From: CBDDKZ01 sp965230415
GTDB taxonomy: Bacteria; Bacteroidota; Bacteroidia; Cytophagales; JAAEPT01
DNA: 64,000 nucleotides
Assembly (NCBI GenBank): GCA_965230415.1
Contig: CBDDKZ010000005.1
Span: 5,270,001 to 5,334,000 of the forward strand
Direction of reading: 5' to 3'
Below the pieces are notes generated by a model. The model saw only the letters and a list, made by a program, of their open reading frames with translations, did not search any database and had not been told where the DNA came from. Below, in pieces: positions 18,307 through 26,553 of the stretch. The position numbers and the translations under genes are program-made. Within the stretch, counting starts at the first letter, position 1. The number at the start of each line of letters is the position of its first letter.

Positions 18307-19292
18307 CAATCTTCAAAACTGATCTCTACCTCATGACTATGAGTCGGCAGATTATTGATAGTCGAGGCATTGGTTTCTGTACCGCCCCATTGTCCCATTT
18401 GTCTTAAACTTAAACCAGGTCCTTGCCCCTGATGCAGCGCAGTTCTTCCTCTTAAGTCGGGAATCCCAAACGTAGTTCTTCCGTCGCCTCCAAAACGAGT
18501 ACCAAGCAGGCTAAATAACGCTTCATTACTTGATATAGCTAATAACTGTCCATCGCATGTCAGGTATCCACGAGGAGGAAAATTAAATCCGTAAAGTTCA
18601 ATTTCACCAATAAATGGTTCAGCGGAGTTACGCGAAGGAAATATACCTACTGCAGCGATACAATAGTTTAATACTAAATAGGGTTGCATATTATTCATGG
18701 ACTGCCCACCTCCTGAATTGGATGTACTCACTGCCAAGTCTTTTGCTATCCAGTTGTTCCCGTCGTAAGTTATTACATTTCCTGAATCTGCTAGCGGTAA
18801 TGGATTGTTCCATCGAGCGGTATCCTGGCTACCAATACCTGCCGCAAGGGAAAGCGAAAAGATCGGGTCTTCCTCAGGTATAAGAGTGGTAAGACTATCT
18901 GCGGTATGGGCGTGCAAAGCATATGGCACACTTAATAGTGGATTGAAGGTCAATAAGGTGTAATTTTCACCACCCTCTACATCTATTTCCGTCACCAGGT
19001 ATGCCCTAATTGCCGACCAGGATATATTATCCAAATCGCCGGTAACAACCGAACCATCACCTAATTCTGTTGTCAACAAACCATTCATATTCGTTGTAAT
19101 AGTTTGTGTTTCTCTGTATACAATGGTGCTATTGTTAGAGTCTACAATACTTAATCTTAACCCAACCGCTTGATTAACCAGTAGCTCCTGATTTCCATCT
19201 CTCACTACCGCCTGATAGCTCATATTGGAAGGAACCTGTGCAAAGACATTAAGAGATAAGAATATAAACAGTATAATGTAACTATTTTTCAT
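18306..19292 (-). CDS. Secreted tail-collar-domain protein
   Basis: 328 residues. Signal peptide (1-18, NVFAQ), an N-terminal Bacteroidota-type domain (about 20-135, PSNMSYQAVVRDG ... PLLSVPYALHA) common in secreted fibre-like proteins, a linker, then a phage tail-collar domain (about 220-328) with GEIELYGFNFPPRGYLTCDG, TFGIPDLRGRTALHQG and the LPTHSHE end. The collar is preceded by YLVLNYCIAAVGIFPSRN, a motif that normally closes collar proteins. It overlaps the protease gene by one base and is 4 bp behind the T9SS-sorted gene. Likely a trimeric surface fibre; not prophage, since no other phage genes are near. Confidence 0.8.
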   Translation of the reverse strand: MKNSYIILFIFLSLNVFAQVPSNMSYQAVVRDGNQELLVNQAVGLRLSIVDSNNSTIVYRETQTITTNMNGLLTTELGDGSVVTGDLDNISWSAIRAYLVTEIDVEGGENYTLLTFNPLLSVPYALHAHTADSLTTLIPEEDPIFSLSLAAGIGSQDTARWNNPLPLADSGNVITYDGNNWIAKDLAVSTSNSGGGQSMNNMQPYLVLNYCIAAVGIFPSRNSAEPFIGEIELYGFNFPPRGYLTCDGQLLAISSNEALFSLLGTRFGGDGRTTFGIPDLRGRTALHQGQGPGLSLRQMGQWGGTETNASTINNLPTHSHEVEISFED

Positions 19293-19296
19293 TGCT

Positions 19297-19770
19297 TTAT
19301 TTTTTAATAATTTGGAAGGTTTTTACACTTTGATTTTCACTTAGAACATTAACAAAGTATGTCCCTTGCGGGTATAACTTCAAATTTAAACTCACCGGAT
19401 GCTCCTTTATACTACCCTGCAGCAGTCTCTGACCTTTTCCATTAACAAGCACATAGGAGCAATTGGTAAGTGTGCTAACTTCAAGTGTTAAATGCGCGTT
19501 GGTAGGGTTTGGGTATATGTTACAAACTACTTCTTCATAATCTGCTCCCGACGAAGTAACAACATCAATTTCAAAGGGTTGTTGCACTCCCTCTATGATA
19601 TAGTGATGATCATTCACTGTTGTACTGTAAACAACCTGCCCCACAGTATAACTGATACTCACATCGTCGTTTGCTGCATCACCGCCTGCAGGAACTACGA
19701 CATTTTGGGCAATTACGGCGTAAGTAAATAGCAGAAGTGCACCTGTGACAAAAAACTTACTTATTAGCAT
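19297..19770 (-). CDS. Small secreted protein with T9SS type A sorting domain
   Basis: 157 residues from the ATG at 19770; the upstream GTG (19800) lies within the promoter spacer. Signal peptide (1-21, VIAQN). A short domain VSISYTVGQVVYSTT ... IEGVQQPFEI, typical of small Bacteroidota secreted proteins, leads into a type A T9SS C-terminal domain (about 85-157, CNIYPNPTN, ending FQIIKK). First gene of the four-ORF operon with the tail-collar protein and S8 protease, so it may be a surface partner of both. Confidence 0.85.
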   Translation of the reverse strand: MLISKFFVTGALLLFTYAVIAQNVVVPAGGDAANDDVSISYTVGQVVYSTTVNDHHYIIEGVQQPFEIDVVTSSGADYEEVVCNIYPNPTNAHLTLEVSTLTNCSYVLVNGKGQRLLQGSIKEHPVSLNLKLYPQGTYFVNVLSENQSVKTFQIIKK

Positions 19771-19788
19771 AAAGAGTTCATTTTTAGC

Positions 19789-19817
19789 GAAATATAACAC
19801 TTTTATTCATAAATCAA
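19789..19817 (-). promoter_or_regulatory. Promoter TTG-N18-TATATTTC
   Basis: On the minus strand TTG (19817-19815), an 18-base spacer and TATATTTC (19796-19789), one mismatch from TAnnTTTG. The -7 box ends 18 bases before the ATG at 19770. It should drive the whole operon down to 16433. Confidence 0.7.
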
Positions 19818-20029
19818 GGTAAATACTATGTAAATCTTTTAGGTAAAATACTCGTACTTTTTATTCTTCCCGTGGCGTTGTAAACACTACAAATCGCTTA
19901 TTAATAATCTTCCATGTTCATTGAGGAAAAAAGGTTATTTATTGCTTTTAAAATTCTCATTTTTCCAACATGAATATTATTTCAGAAAAAATAAGGCTAA
20001 ATATATTACCTAAAGCAGGCAAAAGCTTG

Positions 20030-22453
20030 TCAAGAATTTTCAGACCTCAAATCGTCAATATCTTTTTTTAATCGTTCGAACACTGTTTTAGATATACTTA
20101 AAAAATGATCGAGTTTATCCCTTCGTTCTTGTTCGTTCATTTCGAAAACCAGATTATCTATGGAGTCCATATCACCTTTTAGGTCATTAATACCGAAACT
20201 GTTGTACGAACCCCGGAGTCTGTGTATCAATTTCTTTACAGTGGCCCAGTCTTGTTGTTCATAGGCTTGAGCTACTTCATCTACAGTAATTGGAGCGGTA
20301 GCCAGAAATTTCTCAGCAAGTTGAATCATGAAATCCTTGTTCCCATGTGTGAGCTTCTCCAACTTTTCTAAGGAATAGAGCTCTTTATTCTGAGCCACCT
20401 CCTGATTTTCAATCACCACATGGTCTTTTTGAGCAATTTTGGTGTTGATGGTCAATCCTAATTGTTGAGCCACCCTACTAAGCAAATCTTCTTCTTCAAA
20501 GGGTTTACTCAAATAGTCGTTCATACCTTCGTTTAGAAATCGTTCGCGGTCACCTTTCAATGCGTTTGCAGTTAGCGCAATAATAGGCAGGTCCAATTGA
20601 TACTCATTTCTAATCACACGTGTAGCTTCAATGCCACTCATTTCAGGCATTTGCACATCCATTAATATGATATCGAAATTATGATTCTCCACTATATTTA
20701 TAGTTTCAAGCCCATTTTCAGCAACAGTGACTTTGGCACCATACATTTCCATGACTTTGCTAGTAAGCAATTGATTGTATTGGTTATCTTCTGCCAAAAG
20801 TATTTTGACGCCCTTTAGCACCTGATCATTTACTTCAATGTGAATAGGTTCATATACATCATCGCTGTTCCCACGCTCAAAGGTCAAATTAAACCAAAAA
20901 GTGGCTCCTTCGCTTTTTTTACTTTTCACCTGGAGTTCCCCGCCAAACTGATCAATTAATTCTTTGCAAATCGGTAGACCGAGCCCGGTACCTCCAAATT
21001 TTTTGGAAATACTCGCATCTTCCTGTGAAAAATTCTCAAAAACAAATTCAATACGATCTTCATCGATACCAATTCCTGTATCGTGTATTTCAAAACACAA
21101 CTTTTCAATTTGTTCATTAACGGCTATTAATTTAACACAAAACCGAACCTCCCCTGATGTGGTAAACTTAATAGCATTATTCAACAAATTGACAAGGACC
21201 TGGTTTAGCCTCAATGGATCAGATTTCAAATAAGGGCTTATTTGATCATCATATTCCAGTAAAAAGTTTATTCCTTTTTCCTTTGCCGCAAAACTAAAAG
21301 CCTGACAAATTTCATCAATTAGCTTTTTCAAATCAAAAGTTACAAACTCAAACTCAAACTTATCCGAATTTATTTTGGACAGGTCCAGAATATCATTTAT
21401 TATTTTGAGTAGGTTAGTTGCCGATATTAAAACAGCATCAATATATTCTGCTTGCTCTTTGGTATGTAGTTGTTTTTTTAACAAACGAGACATCCCTAAT
21501 ATAACGTTCAGGGGGGTTCTAATTTCATGGCTCATGTTAGCCATAAACTGTTCTTTTACCTTGGTAGATTCTTCTGCTTTTAATTTCGCCTCTTTAAGTT
21601 CCTTTTCTATTCGCTTTTGAGCAGTAATATCAAGGCTAATGCCTATTGAACCAATAATCTTATGATCAATATTGTAAATAGGGGTTCCACTGAGAAGTAC
21701 TGGGGTTTTATGACCATCCTTGTGCTTCATTTGCACCTCATAGACACTTGCCACCCCCTCTTTTCTTAAAGCTATCTGCTCCTTTAATACTCGTTTATCT
21801 TCATCGTCCAAAAATGTATCTCCCGCAATTAAACCTATCAACTCATTTTCTGTGTAGCCTGTCATTTCACAGAACTTGTCATAGGCCCTGACAATTCTAT
21901 CATTATTATCGACTTCCAAAAGGCCTAACTCCATGTTTTCGATAATATTCCGATATTTATCTTCACTTTCTGCCAAACGCCTTTCTGCATTTATACGCTC
22001 TGTTACATCGAAGCTATAAATGTGAACATAATTCTGGTCTAGAATTGCTGTAGTATATACATAAAAAACCTTACCTCCCATTTCAAATTTCGATTCTTTG
22101 GTACCGTTACGAGGTAATGGTTGCAGGCTTTCCAGAATGTTATCGGGCAGTATATTTCCTAATTCAAATAAGTTTAATTCAAATTCACGTTCAGCTGCCG
22201 AGTTCAAAAAAAGGATCTCGCCTTCGCGTGAGAGCCTGATCATTGGGAAGGGGTTTTCTTCGTAGAATTTCATCAAGTTGATGATTTCCTGCGATTGAGA
22301 AGCGTATTGACCTTCTAAAGTGGCATAAAGAATTTTCAGCTCTTCGTTTGCATTGTACAATTGCAAAGACTTCTGTTCCAATATCTGTTCGGCCTGCATC
22401 CTTGCCGCTCTCTCACGTTTAAGAGCACTTTTATAGGCATCCAGCTCATTCAA
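20030..22453 (-). CDS. H-NOX-associated hybrid histidine kinase (PAS-PAS-HisKA-HATPase-REC-HPt)
   Basis: 807 residues. Cytosolic signalling kinase with no membrane helix. N-terminal coiled coil (1-50, RERAARMQAEQILEQKSL) of the kind seen in kinases next to H-NOX genes, PAS 1 (about 60-150), PAS 2 (about 160-285), HisKA with phospho-acceptor His309 (MSHEIRTPL), HATPase with N-box (416-428), DTGIGID and GGTGLGLP, receiver domain (about 548-665) with Asp599 (LMDVQMP), and HPt with His744 (IHRLRGSY). A full internal phosphorelay is present; no DNA-binding output, so a separate response regulator outside the window is expected. The start codon is TTG at 22453, overlapping the H-NOX stop as TTGA; the next Met (residue 19) would remove part of the conserved coiled coil. 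Confidence 0.92.
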   Translation of the reverse strand: MNELDAYKSALKRERAARMQAEQILEQKSLQLYNANEELKILYATLEGQYASQSQEIINLMKFYEENPFPMIRLSREGEILFLNSAAEREFELNLFELGNILPDNILESLQPLPRNGTKESKFEMGGKVFYVYTTAILDQNYVHIYSFDVTERINAERRLAESEDKYRNIIENMELGLLEVDNNDRIVRAYDKFCEMTGYTENELIGLIAGDTFLDDEDKRVLKEQIALRKEGVASVYEVQMKHKDGHKTPVLLSGTPIYNIDHKIIGSIGISLDITAQKRIEKELKEAKLKAEESTKVKEQFMANMSHEIRTPLNVILGMSRLLKKQLHTKEQAEYIDAVLISATNLLKIINDILDLSKINSDKFEFEFVTFDLKKLIDEICQAFSFAAKEKGINFLLEYDDQISPYLKSDPLRLNQVLVNLLNNAIKFTTSGEVRFCVKLIAVNEQIEKLCFEIHDTGIGIDEDRIEFVFENFSQEDASISKKFGGTGLGLPICKELIDQFGGELQVKSKKSEGATFWFNLTFERGNSDDVYEPIHIEVNDQVLKGVKILLAEDNQYNQLLTSKVMEMYGAKVTVAENGLETINIVENHNFDIILMDVQMPEMSGIEATRVIRNEYQLDLPIIALTANALKGDRERFLNEGMNDYLSKPFEEEDLLSRVAQQLGLTINTKIAQKDHVVIENQEVAQNKELYSLEKLEKLTHGNKDFMIQLAEKFLATAPITVDEVAQAYEQQDWATVKKLIHRLRGSYNSFGINDLKGDMDSIDNLVFEMNEQERRDKLDHFLSISKTVFERLKKDIDDLRSENS

Positions 22454-22986
22454 TTCTTCAGAATCTTAATTTCTACTCCTTCGTTGTTGTCCAGTTCTAA
22501 CATTTCTACTTTTGCTTTCTCCTTAAAATAATCTAATGTAGACATGATCAAACCATGAGCAAAGTCGTGCATTTTACGTTTAGACGAATAAAGTAATACC
22601 ATGCTGTCTGGTGTTTGTGAGATTACGGAAAACTTGGGTAGTTCTGCATCGGGATGCAGCTTACGAACTTCCGGATGAATAAAACTATCTAATTCCGTGA
22701 GTAATTCAAATGTCGAGTGGATGTGATTAAAATAATGACTGTAGTTCGATAAGATCTTACCAAAAAAATATTTACCATATTCAAACAACAAAGTCTTTAC
22801 CGGAATCTCCGTAATCCTGTTGAGGGTAGCTAATAAACTTTTCATTTCTGCAAAATCATAAGTTCCCACTGCGGTATAAACCCCTTGCGATTCCAGTTCA
22901 GATTCATTGATCAAACGTTCGGCGGTGATTATTCCAAATCTTTCGGTTACCATATCTATCAATGAAGTAAAAACAACTCCTTTCAT
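22450..22986 (-). CDS. hnoX: H-NOX heme nitric-oxide/oxygen-binding sensor
   Basis: 178 residues from the ATG at 22986 (an upstream in-frame Met at 23049 adds 21 residues not typical of the family). Soluble heme sensor. Key residues: MKGVVFTSLIDMV at the N-terminus, proximal His104 in FIHPEVRKLHP, and the YxSxR heme-propionate motif Tyr133-Ser135-Arg137 in YSSKR. It overlaps the hybrid kinase by 4 bases, the usual genomic partner; in studied cases NO-bound H-NOX changes kinase autophosphorylation and biofilm or motility behaviour. No distal-pocket Tyr that would favour oxygen can be named with certainty, so NO is the expected ligand by analogy. Confidence 0.92.
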   Translation of the reverse strand: MKGVVFTSLIDMVTERFGIITAERLINESELESQGVYTAVGTYDFAEMKSLLATLNRITEIPVKTLLFEYGKYFFGKILSNYSHYFNHIHSTFELLTELDSFIHPEVRKLHPDAELPKFSVISQTPDSMVLLYSSKRKMHDFAHGLIMSTLDYFKEKAKVEMLELDNNEGVEIKILKN

Positions 22987-23721
22987 TACATTTATTCTAT
23001 TTCTATTTAAAGTCCCTTGATCGTTTTGAAGCTTCACACCACACTTCATAACTTATTAAGTTAAAACCATTACTTTTTAAACAATTCTTGATTTTTGATC
23101 AAACAATAACATTTACAAAAACCTATTTCCTGCTATTCATTACACTTAAAATGATACTGAACAATCGCTAGCCCATAGCACAAATACCTCTATTTTATAA
23201 GTCAAGACCCAGTATTTCATTAAAAATGATCTCCTCATAGCATGCTTGTATACGAAGAGAATGGCAAACTGTTGATTTTGTCCTGAAGTTTTATCATAAA
23301 AAAACAGCTGTTATTAAATCTATTTAAAAATCTTTACTTTCCTTCCTGTAAATTTAGACCTGCAAGAAAACAAAATTCACAACGCTATTCCTATGATAAA
23401 AATCAATATTCATTAAGAATATCTAAAGGCATTCAATGTAAGCATTATTAAAATATATTACTGATCCTAATGTTTCTCCAACTTCATTTTTGGTAGGTCA
23501 AATTATCAATCTGTTGCACATTAAGCCTTGGTTCGATAAAAAAAACACACATCTAATCATAAAAAGGATCTACTAAAGAACTTAAATAAAAGTCTGCTCC
23601 TCTCCGTTAGTTTCAACTTCAATTCAATAAGCCAAAGCTATGCACCAAGAATTATTCTTACTTAATAATTATTTGGAGTTTATTTATTAGATTTATAGCC
23701 AACACCAAAATAGCCAAGAGA
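22987..23721 (+). other. Non-coding interval between divergent genes
   Basis: About 735 bp, AT-rich, between the H-NOX start (minus) and the TapB-family gene (plus). I see no promoter of TAnnTTTG form on either strand close to the genes, no small ORF with a credible signal, and no repeat shared with the rest of the window. Confidence 0.5.
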
Positions 23722-24414
23722 ATGAAATACTTAATGCTTACATCATTACTTTTAATAAATAGCCTGGTCTTTGCGCAAAACAACTGCGAAGCTTTTGTTC
23801 CGGTAGAAGAAGGAACGAAATGGGAACTCAGCCACTACTCTCCAAAAGACAAAATTACGGGATACACCCGCTACGAACTACTTAAAAAAACCACCAATGC
23901 TTCTACAACGAAATTTCTCATTCGTTCCGTATCGCTTGACAAAAAGAATAAAGAAACATTCAATACGGAATATGAAGCAGTCTGTGACAATGGACAATTT
24001 GAGTTTGACATGTCGTTTATGTTACAAGGGGGAATGATGGACGCCTATCAGGGTATGGATCTTGATGTGAACGCTTCAAAATTGATGATGCCTAGTATGA
24101 ATGACCCTGTGGGAAAATCTCTGGGCGACGGCACCATTACTATTAGTTTTGGTCAGGCAGGTATGAGTATAATGAACTTCAGTATAGAATGCAAAGACAG
24201 AAAGATTGACGCCAAAGAAACTATAGAAACGACAGCAGGAAAATTCGAAAGTATAAAGATCTCTCAAAACGTAGTCATGAATACCATCATAAAGATGCAA
24301 TTTAAAACCGTAGAATGGTTCGCTCCAAATGTTGGAATGATTCGTTCGGAAAGTTATGACAAAAATGGAAAACCTAATGGGTACAGTGTTTTGAGTAAAT
24401 TAACAAAACCCTGA
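23722..24414 (+). CDS. Secreted TapB/DUF3108-like protein
   Basis: 230 residues. Signal peptide (1-18, LVFAQNN). The mature part starts with FVPVEEGTKWELSHYSPKDK, typical of Bacteroidota TapB-family proteins that resemble the DUF3108 beta fold, and contains ETTAGKFESIKISQ and VEWFAPNVGMIRSES, where such proteins have strands. A Met-rich patch (FMLQGGMMDAYQGMD, about 99-113) is unusual. Periplasmic; molecular role unknown. Stands alone. Confidence 0.65.
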   Translation: MKYLMLTSLLLINSLVFAQNNCEAFVPVEEGTKWELSHYSPKDKITGYTRYELLKKTTNASTTKFLIRSVSLDKKNKETFNTEYEAVCDNGQFEFDMSFMLQGGMMDAYQGMDLDVNASKLMMPSMNDPVGKSLGDGTITISFGQAGMSIMNFSIECKDRKIDAKETIETTAGKFESIKISQNVVMNTIIKMQFKTVEWFAPNVGMIRSESYDKNGKPNGYSVLSKLTKP

Positions 24415-24552
24415 GTCTTTTTCCACCTTCGGAAGGCGCTATTCATAGCTGCTGAAACTAACAATTTATAAGCTTGTAGTCTTATGTACAAATGTGGGAA
24501 TATCAATTCTCGACAAAAAAAGGAAGGCGCTGCACAAAGTTAGGAAAAGCAA

Positions 24553-25062
24553 TTAATTTCTTGTTTGGGCTACAAAACGGTATTCAGCATGGCGAAAACC
24601 TCCTTCTTCAGCGTTCTTACCCAAACCAACCCTTTTCGTCGACTTGAGGGTAAAAGCCGGCATGCTGTGTTTAGTAATGTAAGGCATCAACTTTGTGCTA
24701 TTGAATGCATCTATACCACTAAAAAGGATCATCGCACACACCATGGGGCCTTTATGTACCTTTAATTCAGAGTCACTTATATTTAGAATTGAACGAATTA
24801 AAACCCCTCCATAACCTCCACTGCTGTTTTTTAAGGCTATGTCAACTCCTGAAAAATGGAAAAACCAAGCCCCATGCAAGGGATCTATGTGATTTCTTTT
24901 ATAAACACTCTTATCCTGGTGATTTTCATCGTGCCAGTAGAATTCAATCTCCATCATTCGATAAAGCTCGTTTCCTTTGCAAATAACATAATCATTCATA
25001 AGGCATTCTGCCATTTTTTGAAATTGTTCTTGCGAAGCTGTTGAAACGCGTAAAAAGTCCAT
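24553..25062 (-). CDS. Conserved hypothetical protein, 169 residues
   Basis: No signal peptide; probably cytosolic. The core WFFHFSGVDIALKNSSGGYGG followed by VLIRSI resembles a Bacteroidota family of unknown function in which a His-Phe-Ser-Gly-Val-Asp strand precedes a Gly-rich loop; a distant tie to methylpurine-DNA-glycosylase-like folds is possible but I cannot support it from sequence. The C-terminal AEYRFVAQTRN is basic. It sits behind the terminator of the upstream gene and has its own unit. Confidence 0.6.
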   Translation of the reverse strand: MDFLRVSTASQEQFQKMAECLMNDYVICKGNELYRMMEIEFYWHDENHQDKSVYKRNHIDPLHGAWFFHFSGVDIALKNSSGGYGGVLIRSILNISDSELKVHKGPMVCAMILFSGIDAFNSTKLMPYITKHSMPAFTLKSTKRVGLGKNAEEGGFRHAEYRFVAQTRN

Positions 25063-25110
25063 GCTACTTATTTATCAATCAATATAAGGCACAAAATAGC
25101 ATTTACATCA

Positions 25111-25143
25111 AAAAAAGTCCAAACAGTTTTGTCCGGACTTTTT
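25111..25143 (-). terminator. Terminator of the leucine-rich-repeat-like gene
   Basis: Stem AAAAAGTCC (25112-25120) with GGACTTTTT (25135-25143), 14-base loop; on the minus strand the stem runs into a T tract. It lies 22 bases past the stop of 25165..25899. Confidence 0.7.
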
Positions 25144-25164
25144 ATATATAAAACGATGATTTAA

Positions 25165-25899
25165 TTATTCTTCAAAATCTAAAAAATAGAAGTCGCCATA
25201 ATCAGCCATTAAAGACACCCCTACCTCACATTCAGGAAGCATCTTACGTAAAGTTGTTAATACCTCACCCTCAGACTTTTTCAGGTTCCATTTAATATGT
25301 AACTCTTTTAAGTTCTCGAATCTCCCCAATACCTTAATCAGGTCGTTATCAATAGACTTTGGTGATATGGCCAGGTATTCCAGCTTCTCCGGGTTACTAA
25401 CCTTCAATAAACCTTTGTGCAAATCAAAATCATAATGACCTATAATGTCAATGGCTTGTAAGTTCCTGAAATCAGAAATCCAGTTAGGAAAATGAGTTAA
25501 ACTCCCTTCATGATAAGTAATATAACCCGGGGCATTATTTGAAATACTTCCCTGTGTTTTAACTTTTGGCCGAAGCCGGAGAAATAATACTGACGAGTAT
25601 TTCTGGTACTTATCAGGAAGTGTACCTTTTCTGGACACTTCTTTGGTTTGCAAGCATAAGACGGCATTTTCTTTATTCACTATTCGTTTATACGACGCAT
25701 CACTTACCTGTATTTCACGGGAATCTTGTTCAGATTCGTCATCTACAACAAACGAATCGTAAACAGCCGCTATTTGATTATCCGAGGCCAATTCAACTGA
25801 TTGTCCCAACAAGGATCCAAAAGACAAACATACAATTATCACAATGATTGCTGTGTTCAATAATAACCTATTTATAATCTTAATTAATCTATCAAACAT
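25165..25899 (-). CDS. Exported leucine-rich-repeat-like protein
   Basis: 244 residues. An N-terminal hydrophobic segment (about 10-33, TAIIVIIVCLSFGSLLGQ) serves as signal peptide or anchor. The C-terminal half has degenerate LRR-like units: FPNWISDFRNLQAIDIIG, PEKLEYLAISPKS and FENLKELHIKWN. The acidic end YFLDFEE is unusual. Probably a small periplasmic or surface recognition protein. It has a strong Shine-Dalgarno sequence, rare in this phylum, and a predicted leader of about 230 bases from the promoter at 26136. Confidence 0.6.
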   Translation of the reverse strand: MFDRLIKIINRLLLNTAIIVIIVCLSFGSLLGQSVELASDNQIAAVYDSFVVDDESEQDSREIQVSDASYKRIVNKENAVLCLQTKEVSRKGTLPDKYQKYSSVLFLRLRPKVKTQGSISNNAPGYITYHEGSLTHFPNWISDFRNLQAIDIIGHYDFDLHKGLLKVSNPEKLEYLAISPKSIDNDLIKVLGRFENLKELHIKWNLKKSEGEVLTTLRKMLPECEVGVSLMADYGDFYFLDFEE

Positions 25900-25904
25900 A
25901 AGAA

Positions 25905-25910
25905 CTCCTT
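25905..25910 (-). promoter_or_regulatory. Shine-Dalgarno AAGGAG
   Basis: AAGGAG 5 bases before the ATG at 25899. Noteworthy because Bacteroidota genes usually lack SD sequences, as do most genes in this window. Confidence 0.6.
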
Positions 25911-25929
25911 TCTTTTAAAGTGATCAAAT

Positions 25930-26135
25930 TATTTAGTAAGAACCTCTCCACAATGACACTGATTCTGTCAGCTTCGTTTCTAAGAGTTTAGAAGGTGTAT
26001 TAGTAGCCAAGGGACTTACGCACCCTATGTATATACCCAATCTATAGCTGTATTAAAATTTAATGGGTCAGCAACGCTTTCGCTGTTACATTCGTAGTCC
26101 TTACAGTTGTCCATACAAGAACTTTATGGGCAACA
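25930..26135 (-). ncRNA. Candidate structured RNA or long 5' leader
   Basis: The transcript predicted from the promoter at 26136-26166 covers about 230 bases before any ORF. On the minus strand it can form a closing helix AAGGACT (26102-26096) with AGTCCCTT (26016-26009, one bulged C) enclosing two hairpins: CAGC/GCTG (26085-26069) and ACCCA/TGGGT (26068-26035). A further helix CTCT/AGAG enclosing TGACA/TGTCA lies downstream (about 25988-25944). No known riboswitch signature recognised. It may be a cis-regulatory leader of 25165..25899 or an independent small RNA. Confidence 0.35.
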
Positions 26136-26166
26136 CAAATATAAGAAAACAATTTGTTTATACCAA
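26136..26166 (-). promoter_or_regulatory. Consensus promoter TTG-N20-TATATTTG
   Basis: On the minus strand TTG (26166-26164), 20-base spacer, TATATTTG (26143-26136): both boxes match the Bacteroidota consensus exactly. Transcription would start near 26129 and run toward 25899. Confidence 0.7.
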
Positions 26167-26553
26167 ATTAACTTTAATTTAACATTAAAATAACATTCAT
26201 ACAATCTGATTCAGCACTATTTCCTATTAAAGTCCTTTTCGCATTGTTTATCAACTACTTAACCCAATAATCCCCCCTTTAAAATTCAAGCAAATCAATT
26301 AACATTAATTTAACTTTTTAATAACATACTAATTCCTCAAATACGCCTTTTTGTTTATTTTTTGATAACAAAAATCACTTTCCCTACTCGAAAAGTACTT
26401 TTTTCTCATTTTTCACCCTTATTATCATTTTAATATAGCTATCATGCAACTTTTGGGGAAATGCCCTGTCCCTACCATTACTAATAAACCTACATAATCC
26501 CTTTATAACTACAACAACTATTCAAACAGCTTCTAAACTTAAGCAATCGAAAT
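26167..26553 (+). other. AT-rich region upstream of TonB receptor
   Basis: Very AT-rich, with repeated TTAACATTAATTTAAC-like words (near 26178 and 26298) that could be operator sites but have no clear symmetry. A weak AACTTTTG element near 26449-26456 is the nearest promoter-like box on the plus strand. Confidence 0.35.

Noticed and set aside
18306..19292. Tail-collar domain as a sign of prophage
   Set aside because: It has a signal peptide and lies with envelope genes; no capsid, terminase, portal or integrase is near.
23501..23560. tRNA-like GGTTCGA word
   Set aside because: No acceptor or anticodon stem can be paired around it.
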